Of a DNA stretch of 64,000 bases, positions 57,813 to 64,000 are shown one piece after another. This DNA comes from Nannocystis pusilla. GTDB taxonomy: Bacteria; Myxococcota_A; Polyangia; Nannocystales; Nannocystaceae. Each line of letters begins with the position of its first letter. Positions within the stretch are counted from its first letter, which is position 1. The position numbers were made by a program, and so were the translations under genes. Below the pieces are notes generated by a model that searched no databases, was not told the origin of the DNA, and worked only from the letters and a program-made list of their open reading frames with translations. The stretch covers positions 9,754,001 through 9,818,000 of the forward strand of contig NZ_JAPNKE010000002.1 in the NCBI RefSeq assembly GCF_026626665.1, read 5' to 3'.

Positions 57813-58455
57813 AGAACATCCAGAAAGGTCGCGAGCCGGCGGCGCTGACCCAGCACCGCCAGGGCGGCGGCAGCTTCGAAGACCCGGGCCCGTGGAAGCA
57901 GGAGCTGCGGCGCGCCCTGCTGCGCGAGCAGGGGGCCATCTGTTGCTACTGCATGAACCGCATCGAGCTCGAGTCGCTGCGCATCGAGCACCTGCGGCCG
58001 CAGCACGAGCACCGCGCGCAGCAGCTGACGCACCGCAACCTGCTCGCGGCCTGTCCCGGAGGACAGGACAACCCGACGCACGAGCAACGCGACATCCGCC
58101 ACTGCGACGTGCGCAAGGGGCGAGCCCGCTGGCGCTCGACCCGGTGGCCGGCGTCGAGCACCGCGTGCGCTACGGCTTCGTCGAGGGCCGGATCGTCGGC
58201 GCCGACTCCGAGGCCGACCGCGACCTCGACCAGGTGCTCGGCCTCAACGCGCCGCACCTCCGCCAGCTGCGCCGTCGCGTGATCGAGGGCCTCATCGCCC
58301 GCCTGAGCAAGAAGTACAGCGACAAGACGTGGTCCCGGGCGGCGCTCGAGCGGGAGATCGCGCGCTGGTCGAGCCGCGACGGCCACGAGTTCCGCCCGTT
58401 CTGCCAGGTCGCGGTCGAGTTCCTGCGCAAGCAGCTGCCGAAGGCCCGCTCGTGA
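57809..58455 (+). CDS. ptuB: Septu defence HNH endonuclease PtuB (frameshift near 58120)
   Basis: About 215 residues after joining frames. It begins MKNIQKGREPAALTQHRQGG, the typical start of the TIGR02646-type 'retron system HNH endonuclease' family. The zinc/HNH region follows: CCYCMNRIE, LRIEHLRPQ, NLLAACPGG and HCDVRKG. After a single-base shift near 58115-58125 it continues SPLALDPVAGVEHRVRYGFVE and ends FCQVAVEFLRKQLPKA. In Septu, PtuB degrades DNA when released or activated by PtuA. The ATGA overlap shows coupled expression. A perfect dispersed hairpin (58049-58066) lies inside the HNH region. Confidence 0.88.
58049..58066. repeat. Dispersed hairpin repeat inside ptuB
   Basis: CCTGTCC-CGGA-GGACAGG: perfect 7-bp stem, 4-nt loop, encoding part of ACPGGQD between the two halves of the HNH motif. 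Confidence 0.8.
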
Positions 58456-58551
58456 CGTGGGCGGTTGCGCCGGCGAAATTGTCGCGCATGCAAGCACCCG
58501 GGGCGGCGACATGACGCGACGCGCGAGCGGATCGACGGCGAGGTGCAGGGC

Positions 58552-59207
58552 ATGACGCGGCTGGGTTCGGCGGTGGCGACCGCGGTGCGCTTCGGGCTCG
58601 GCGGCCGCGTGGGCGCCACCGGGCCGCGGCCGACGGGCGAGCTGGTGCTCTACGAGTTCGAGGCGTGCCCGTTCTGCCGCAAGGTCCGCGAGGCGCTGGT
58701 GTGGCTCGACCTCGACGTGACGATGCGGCCGTGCCCGCCGGGCGGCACGCGCTTCGGCCCGGGCGGGTCCCGCCGTTCCCGCAGCTGGTCGACGACGGGC
58801 AGCTCATCCGCGAGTCGTCGGCGATCGTGCGCCACCTCGTCGACCGCTACGGCGACGGCCACGTGCCGCTGGCCCTGCGGCTCGGGCCGCTGACGACGCT
58901 GGCGAGCGGCCTCGCCTCGCTGGCGCTGCCGCGCGTGCGGGCGATCGCGTCCGAGGCGCCGGCGCGGCCGCTCGAGCTGTTCGCCGACGAGACCTCGGCC
59001 GAGGCGCGGCAGATCCGTCAATGGCTGTGCGCTCGCGAGATCGCCTATCGCTGGCGCACCTGCGGCCGCGGCAGCGCCAAGCTCGCCGAGCTGGCCGAGC
59101 GCACCGGTCGCGCCGAGTTGCCCGCGCTGCTCGACCCCGGTCCTGGGGTCGACGTCCGCGGCGCAGGAGCGGCCGTCGCTCACCTGCAGCGGACTTACGG
59201 CCGCTGA
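58552..59207 (+). CDS. Tandem glutaredoxin/GST-N domain protein (frameshift near 58765)
   Basis: About 218 residues after joining frames. The first thioredoxin-like domain has the redox motif CPFCRKVREAL and, after a break at the G/C runs 58750-58770, PFPQLVDDGQLIRESSAIVRHLVDRYG, the glutathione-binding ESxxI segment of GST N-domains. A second such domain follows (LELFADETSAEARQIRQWLCAREI, ELPALLDPGPGVDVRGAGAAVAHL), lacking the CxxC. No GST C-terminal helical domain. Such tandem GST-N proteins occur in plants, cyanobacteria and proteobacteria. Start ATG 58552. Confidence 0.75.
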
Positions 59208-59426
59208 CCCGCGCCGATGCGGGCGCTCTCGTCGGGCCGATGCGTCGATGCTCGCGACGAGGCGAGCCCTCGCGTGCGTGCGCAGAGCCGCCCGCGGCAG
59301 GCGACAGGCGACGCCGGGCGAGTAGATTTTCGCGGCGCAGCACGACTCGCGCGCCGGACCGACGTCGCCAGCGCACCGGGGAGACCTCCGCTGACGCCCG
59401 GCAGCGGCCGCGATAAGGTGACGGCG

Positions 59427-60539
59427 ATGCCCTTCGACAGGCCCCAGGTCCCGGCGCTGTGTGCGGCGGAGCTGCCCGCCAACTTCCGCGCGATCGCCGA
59501 GCTCGACGACGGTTGGCGCGAGCCGAGGCCGGGCTTTCGCCTCGAAGACCTGCGCGCCCGCGGCGAGGCGTTCGCCCGCCGCTTCCGCGCCGACGGCCCG
59601 GTCCGCGGCTTTCGCACCATGGACCTGCTGCCGTTCCCGTACCCGGTCGCGTTCGGCTTCTGGCAGGCCCCGCCGACCCGCGCGAAGTACCTCCTGATGC
59701 GCAACCGCTGCAACCTGATCGAGTTCGAGGACTGGAGCGGGCAGGTGCGCACCATCTTCGTCAACCCGAGCGAGGCCGACCTGTCCGCAAGGGCAGGTTT
59801 CTTCGACCAGCTGCGGCGCGACCTCGTGCCGTGGGCCCCGGCCGAGCTGCTGCAGCGGGCCGACGGTCCGGCCGCGCTGGCGCGCGAGCGGCTCGGCGTC
59901 GACCCGGCCAAGATCGACTACGTCACCTTCGACCACCTCCACGTGCAGGACCTGCGGCGCGGGCTGGTCGGCGAGGGCGGGCGGCCGCCGCTCTATCCGA
60001 ACGCCAGGCTCATCGTCAATCGCCGCGAGATCGAGACCTTGCAGGCGCTGCACCCGCTGCAGCGGCCGTGGTGGATCGAGGAGGCGCTCGACGGGGTGCC
60101 GGCCGAGCGCATCCTCGCGGTCGAGGGCTCGGTGTGGCTCGGCAAGGGGCTCGCGCTGGTGTGGACCCCGGGGCACACGCTCGGCAACCACTCGATCGTG
60201 TTCCACGCGGCCGGCCGCGGCGTGTTCGCCATCTCCGAGAACGGCCTGTGCCCCGAGAGCTACCTGCCGCGCGCCTCCGGCCTCCGCAGCCTGCGCGAGC
60301 ACGCCGCCAAGTACGGCGCCGAGGTCGTCCTCAACGGCAACGCGCTCGAGAGCAGCCTGTCGCAGTACACCTCGATGGTGCTCGAGAAGTCGATCGTCGA
60401 CCGCGGCGACGCCGGCGGCGAGGTCCCAAACATCTACTGCTCGTCGCCCTTCGTCCGCTCGCCCCTGGCCTGGGGCATCGGACCTCGCTACACCGTCGCG
60501 CCGATCGACACCGGCGCGCTCACTCAGTCGCTGGCCTGA
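59427..60539 (+). CDS. Metallo-beta-lactamase-fold hydrolase-like protein
   Basis: 370 residues. In the C-terminal two thirds there is an MBL-type core: VTFDHLHVQDLRRG (variant of the HxHxDH site), LALVWTPGHTLGNHSIVF (third His) and later GGEVPNIYCSSPF. Only part of the canonical ligand set is visible, so the metal number and activity are uncertain. Start ATG 59427 with AAGGTG upstream. 21 bp before the alpha/beta hydrolase gene, so probably co-transcribed. A dispersed hairpin (59780-59797) lies within. Confidence 0.72.
   Translation: MPFDRPQVPALCAAELPANFRAIAELDDGWREPRPGFRLEDLRARGEAFARRFRADGPVRGFRTMDLLPFPYPVAFGFWQAPPTRAKYLLMRNRCNLIEFEDWSGQVRTIFVNPSEADLSARAGFFDQLRRDLVPWAPAELLQRADGPAALARERLGVDPAKIDYVTFDHLHVQDLRRGLVGEGGRPPLYPNARLIVNRREIETLQALHPLQRPWWIEEALDGVPAERILAVEGSVWLGKGLALVWTPGHTLGNHSIVFHAAGRGVFAISENGLCPESYLPRASGLRSLREHAAKYGAEVVLNGNALESSLSQYTSMVLEKSIVDRGDAGGEVPNIYCSSPFVRSPLAWGIGPRYTVAPIDTGALTQSLA
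59780..59797. repeat. Dispersed hairpin repeat, in coding sequence
   Basis: CCTGTCC-GCAA-GGGCAGG, 7-bp stem with one G.T pair and a 4-nt loop. Confidence 0.65.
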
Positions 60540-60544
60540 AGAAC

Positions 60545-60560
60545 ATGTCGTGAGGGACAT
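60545..60560 (+). promoter_or_regulatory. Dispersed hairpin overlapping a translation start region
   Basis: ATGTC (60545-60549) pairs with GACAT (60556-60560). The GAGGG Shine-Dalgarno sequence (60552-60556) sits in the loop and the ATG of the downstream gene (60561) follows the right arm directly, so folding may modulate initiation. Confidence 0.55.
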
Positions 60561-61469
60561 ATGGCAAGCCTGCAGAGCCACCTCCTGTACCAGATGATCC
60601 GCTACTGGCGCCGCCGCCACCCGATCGGCGAGTTCGGCCCGGACAGCTACAAGAGCGTGCGCAAGACCATCGAGCGCGGGGTCAAGCAGGGCCGCCCGCC
60701 GCCCGGCGTCTACCTCGAGTCGACCCGCGCCGGCGCCGTCCCGGGCGAGTGGATCCACGCCGTCGGGGCCCGCGCCGACAAGGTCCTGCTGTACCTCCAC
60801 GGCGGCGGCTACGTCGCCGGCTCGCCCGCCTCGCACCGGCCGCTGACGGCCGCGCTGAGCCGCGAGGCCCGCGTCCGCGTGCTCGCGCTCGACTACCGCC
60901 TCGCCCCCGAGCACCCGTACCCGGCCGCGCTCGACGACGCGGTGGCCGCTTATACCTGGCTCTTGGACCAGGGTTATTCGGCCAGGTCGATCGCCCTCGG
61001 CGGCGACTCGGCGGGCGGCGGCCTGGCGGCGGCCACCCTGGTGCGCCTGCGCGACGCCGGCGTGCCGCTGCCGGCCGCCGCGTTCATGCTGTCGCCGTGG
61101 GCCGACCTCACCGGCACCGGTGAGTCGGTGCGCACGCGGGCCGCCCTCGACCCGATGCTCGGCGGCGACCTGGCGGCGTTCGCCCGCTATTACGTCGGCC
61201 CCGACGGCGACCCGCGGCACCCGTTGATCTCGCCGATCCACGCCGACATGCGCGGCCTGCCGCCGATCCTGATCCAGGTCGGCACCCGCGAGGTCCTGCA
61301 CGACGACGCGATCCGCCTGGCCGAGCGCGTGCGGGCCGGGCAGGGCCGGGTCGAGCTCGAGGTCTGGGACGACATGATCCACGTGTTCCAGGTGTTCCCC
61401 GGCCTCTTGCCCGAGGCGCGGCGGGCGATCCGGCGGATCGGCGAGTTCTTGCGGGCGGAGCTCGGCTGA
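60561..61469 (+). CDS. Alpha/beta hydrolase, hormone-sensitive-lipase-type esterase
   Basis: 302 residues. Oxyanion motif HGGG at 80-83, nucleophile S150 in GGDSAGGG, acid in the GTREVLHDD region and His in MIHVFQVF. This is the full HSL-family catalytic layout and length; probably a carboxylesterase, substrate unknown. It follows the MBL-fold gene by 21 bp; the spacer is a dispersed hairpin that carries the ribosome-binding site. Confidence 0.9.
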   Translation: MASLQSHLLYQMIRYWRRRHPIGEFGPDSYKSVRKTIERGVKQGRPPPGVYLESTRAGAVPGEWIHAVGARADKVLLYLHGGGYVAGSPASHRPLTAALSREARVRVLALDYRLAPEHPYPAALDDAVAAYTWLLDQGYSARSIALGGDSAGGGLAAATLVRLRDAGVPLPAAAFMLSPWADLTGTGESVRTRAALDPMLGGDLAAFARYYVGPDGDPRHPLISPIHADMRGLPPILIQVGTREVLHDDAIRLAERVRAGQGRVELEVWDDMIHVFQVFPGLLPEARRAIRRIGEFLRAELG

Positions 61470-61781
61470 AGCGCAGCGTGCGGTCGATGCCGTCGACCTG
61501 ACGGAGCGGTCGCCCGGGGCGAAACGAGGGCGACGTCGTGGGGGCCGCGGGGCTCGCCCGTGCGGGGGCGCCGAGGACTCGCCCTGGCGTGCACCGGTCG
61601 CGGTCGCCTTGGGCGGCGCCTGGGCGTGGCGCTCGCACCGGCGCTGCGCGGCCTCCGGGGCCTGCCACGCGGTCCTCGTCGCCGCGTTCGAGCGCGACCC
61701 CGCGGCCCGATCGGAGCTTCGACGGTTCGCGCGGCGGGTCTGCGGCGACCCGGCGCGGGCGCGTGGTAGGCTCGCGCGCGC
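61470..61781. other. Intergenic region
   Basis: 312 bp before the DNA methyltransferase gene. Very GC-rich; no gene, RNA or repeat recognised. Confidence 0.5.
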
Positions 61782-62737
61782 GTGGTCGCGGCCGACCAGG
61801 ACAACTTCGTCTCGAGCTCGCACCGGCTCGGCGAGGCCAGCTACACCCTGGTGCAGGGCGACGGCCTGCGGTGGATGGCGACGCGGCCCGAGCGATCGGT
61901 CCACGCGATCGTCACCGACCCGCCCTACGGGCTCAAGGAGTACACCGCGCTCGAGACCGCCAAGCTGCGCAGCGGAAACGGCGGGGTGTGGCGGATCCCC
62001 CGACCCTCGGCGGCAGCACCCGCAGCCCCCTGCCGCGCTTCACCGTGCTGTCGGGCGACGAGCGCGACGCCCTGGAGCGGCTGTTCGCCGACCTCGCGGC
62101 CCAGGCGATGCGCGTGCTCGTCCCCGGCGCGCACGTGTTCATCGCCGGCAACCCGCTGCTGTCGCACCTGGTGTACGGGCCGTTCCTCGCCGCCGGCTTC
62201 GAGAAGCGGGCCGAGATCATCCGCCTCGTCCAGACCTTGCGCGGCGGCGACCGGCCGAAGAACGCCCACGAGGAGTTCGCCGACGTCACCGTCATGCCGC
62301 GCTCCGCGTGGGAGCCGTGGGGTCTGTTCCGCAAGCCGTGCGAGGGCCGCGTGCAGGACAACCTGCGCCGCTGGGGCACCGGCGGGCTGCGGCGGATCAG
62401 CGCCGAGCAGCCGTTCGCCGACGTCATCGCCTCCGCCCCGACGCGGCCCGAGGAGCGGGCCCTCTCGCCGCACCCCTCGCTCAAGCCGCAGGCGCTGATG
62501 CGCCAGCTCGTGCGCGCCGCCTTGCCGCTCGGGCGCGGCGTGGTGCTCGACCCGTTCATGGGCGGCGGCTCGACGATCGCGGCCGCGGCCGCGGTCGGCT
62601 ACGAGAGCGTGGGGGTGGAGCTCGACCCCGAGTTCTTCGCCGCCGCGGCCGCCGGGATCCCGCGCCTCGCCGCGCTGCCGATCCCGCCGCCGCGGCGGGC
62701 CCGGGCGCGCCAGGGTGACTCTCAGGACATGTCCTGA
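61782..62737 (+). CDS. Amino-group DNA methyltransferase (N4-C or N6-A), beta-class order (frameshift near 61995)
   Basis: About 318 residues after one correction. GTG 61782 starts YTLVQGDGLRWM followed by the catalytic motif DPPYGL (motif IV). After a shift at the C-run near 61993-62000 it continues LERLFADLAAQAMRVLVPG, HPSLKPQALM and DPFMGGGST (motif I, SAM binding), then VGVELDPEFF. Motif IV before motif I defines the beta class. No cognate restriction gene was seen, so it looks like an orphan methyltransferase; the recognition site is unknown. Its stop codon is the last 3 bp of a perfect 16-bp palindrome of the dispersed family (62722-62737). Confidence 0.82.
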
Positions 62738-62943
62738 AGGTCCTGCGAACATCGGCCCGCGCGCCGCGGCCTGGCCGCGGAAGCGCCGCGGCCGGTCCGG
62801 GGGCATCAGCGTGACTCTGAGGACATGTCCGGAAGGACCTCCGGGCCTCGGACCGCGCGCCGCTGTCGGACGGCCGAGGAGCGGCCACGGCGGGCCCGAA
62901 CGCGCCCGGGTGATTCTCAGGACATGTCCCGCGGCACATGTCC
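62715..62943. repeat. ~97-bp direct repeats bearing the dispersed hairpin
   Basis: Units start at 62715, 62811 and 62910 with GTGA(C/T)TCT(C/G)AGGACATGTCC, each followed by a GC-rich segment. They include the palindrome TCAGGACATGTCCTGA (62722-62737), GGACATGTCC (62821-62830), and GGACATGT-CCCGCGGC-ACATGTCC (62920-62943, perfect 8-bp stem). The repeats lie between convergent methyltransferase and SDR genes. Confidence 0.8.
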
Positions 62944-62966
62944 GAAAGGCTACGCTGCCCGCTACC

Positions 62967-63746
62967 TCAGGGCACCGCGCTGGCGCCGCCGTCGAAGTTG
63001 ATGGCCGTGCCGGTGATGAAGGCGGCGCGGGCCGACGCCAGGAAGGTGATGAGGTCGGCGGCCTCTTCGGCCTCGCCGACGCGGCCGAGGGGCACCTGGC
63101 GCTGGCGGGCCATGTCGGCGTAGAAGCGGTCGCGGTCGAGGGACGGGTTGCGCTTCTTGTCGTGCTGGGCGCTCTTGACCAGGCCGATGAGGACCGCATT
63201 GACGCGGATCTGGTCGGGCGCGAGCTCCTTCGACAGCGCCTTGGTGAGGGCCAGGCCGGCGGCGCGGCTGATGGTCGAGGGCATCGAGCCGGCGGCCGGC
63301 TGGCGGGCGCCGATGTTGAGCAGGTTGACGATGCTGCCGCCGCCGGCCTTGCGCATGTGCGGGATGGCGATACGGACGAGGCGCAGCGCGGCGAACAGCT
63401 TGAGGTCGAGGTCGTCCTGCCAGGCGTCGTCGGTGAGCGACTCGAACGCGCCGGCGGCCGAGGTGCCGGCGTTGTTGACCAGGACGTCGATGCGGCCGAG
63501 GCGGGCGACCACGCCGTCGACCAGGCGCATGACGTCGGCCGGCTCGCGCACGTCGACCGGCATGGCGAGCACCTCGGTGCCTGTCTCTGCGGACAGGTCG
63601 TGCATCGCCTTGGCGAGCACGTCGGGCCGGCGGGCGCAGATGACGACGCGCGCCCCGGCGAGGGCGAGCGCGCGGGCGGTGGCGCGGCCGATGCCCTCGC
63701 TGCCGCCGGTGACGATCGCGACTTTCTGCTGGAGACCGAGGTCCAT
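62967..63746 (-). CDS. SDR-family protein lacking the canonical YxxxK site
   Basis: 259 residues from ATG 63746. Rossmann motif TGGSEGIGRA, VLVNNAGTS, and C-terminal ITGTAINFDGGAS are typical of FabG-like SDRs. At the catalytic position the sequence is MPSTISRAAGLALTKAL, so the usual Tyr and Lys appear as Ser and Arg, and the catalytic Ser strand reads VNLLNIGAR. Activity as a standard oxidoreductase is doubtful; similar variants are known among SDR-like proteins. A dispersed hairpin lies at 63580-63597. Confidence 0.85.
   Translation of the reverse strand: MDLGLQQKVAIVTGGSEGIGRATARALALAGARVVICARRPDVLAKAMHDLSAETGTEVLAMPVDVREPADVMRLVDGVVARLGRIDVLVNNAGTSAAGAFESLTDDAWQDDLDLKLFAALRLVRIAIPHMRKAGGGSIVNLLNIGARQPAAGSMPSTISRAAGLALTKALSKELAPDQIRVNAVLIGLVKSAQHDKKRNPSLDRDRFYADMARQRQVPLGRVGEAEEAADLITFLASARAAFITGTAINFDGGASAVP
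63580..63597. repeat. Dispersed hairpin repeat, in coding sequence
   Basis: CCTGTCT-CTGC-GGACAGG, 7-bp stem with one T.G pair, in the SDR-like gene. Confidence 0.6.
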
Positions 63747-63789
63747 GGCGCGAGGACGTAGCACGATTCGCGCGCGCGCGGCACGGCGG

Positions 63790-64000
63790 TCACAGCGGGG
63801 CCTCCGGGGGCAGGGGAGGCTCGGGGAGGAGCCCCAGGGCCAGCATGGAGGTGCAGCCGCCGTCGGTGACGATGAGGTGGTCGACGACCGGGATGCCCAT
63901 CAGCCAGCCGCACTCGACCAGGCGGTGGGTGAGCCCGACGTCGCTCTCGCTGGGGTTCGGCTCGCCGCTGGGGTGGTTGTGGACGAGGATCACCGAGTGC
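63790..64000 (-). CDS. radC: RadC-like JAB/MPN-domain protein, 3' part
   Basis: The C-terminal part of a RadC-family protein; the 5' part lies beyond the right edge. The metal motif ILVHNHPSGEPNPSESD and the following VVDHLIVTDGG match the JAMM/MPN+ domain of RadC/YeeS proteins. Despite the name, a repair role is unproven. RadC-like genes often occur near defence and mobile loci. It ends in a Pro-rich tail. Confidence 0.88.
   Translation of the reverse strand, partial: HSVILVHNHPSGEPNPSESDVGLTHRLVECGWLMGIPVVDHLIVTDGGCTSMLALGLLPEPPLPPEAPL

Overview
The window is very GC-rich DNA from a myxobacterium, most likely Nannocystis or a close relative in the Nannocystineae. This is inferred from gene content: four Ser/Thr protein kinases (two with long TPR tails), Thr/Ser-rich and Cys-rich lipoproteins, an ADYC-domain lipoprotein, an ECF sigma factor beside a kinase, and a retron-type reverse transcriptase of the kind known from myxobacteria. 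No rRNA, tRNA or CRISPR array was seen.

Layout. 1-4.3 kb: end of an LTA-synthase/sulfatase-like gene, a kinase, a two-TM exported protein and a Thr-rich lipoprotein. 4.4-6.8 kb (minus): modABC molybdate importer. 7.2-9.9 kb (minus): acyl-CoA dehydrogenase, enoyl-CoA hydratase and RidA. 10-12 kb: OmpR-type two-component pair. 12.3-17.8 kb: copper monooxygenase-like lipoprotein, SDR, WD40 remnant, large Cys-rich lipoprotein and AgmX-like lipoprotein. 18.0-31.3 kb: the centrepiece, a tightly coupled four-gene operon (HEAT+BRCT protein, 2237-residue beta-propeller/HEAT protein, winged-helix SWIM protein, retron RT). 31.7-35.6 kb (minus): ECF sigma factor and TPR kinase. 35.8-45 kb: ADYC lipoprotein, second TPR kinase, coiled-coil protein, LivK-like lipoprotein and fourth kinase. 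45-50 kb: paralogous membrane proteins and lipoproteins. 50.1-51 kb: non-coding repeats. 51-56.3 kb: TPR protein, SET methyltransferase, ABC exporter with a cyclic-nucleotide domain, aldo/keto reductase. 56.4-58.5 kb: Septu-type PtuA/PtuB pair. 58.5-64 kb: GST-like protein, MBL-fold protein, alpha/beta hydrolase, DNA methyltransferase, SDR and the 3' end of a RadC-like gene.

The operon at 18.0-31.3 kb fits a large, elaborated member of the myxobacterial retron group whose partners are ARM/HEAT-repeat and WH-SWIM proteins. The msr-msd RNA was not located with certainty; a structured leader just upstream is the best candidate. A Septu system, an apparently orphan DNA methyltransferase and radC lie 25-33 kb further on.

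Two window-wide patterns matter. First, a short hairpin of the form C(A/C)TGTCC-N4-GGACA(T/G)G occurs dozens of times, between and inside genes, and sometimes supplies start or stop codons. Second, about fifteen otherwise intact genes carry one or more single-base frameshifts, often at C or G runs, which looks more like assembly error than gene decay. Frameshifted genes are therefore annotated as one CDS with the break position given.
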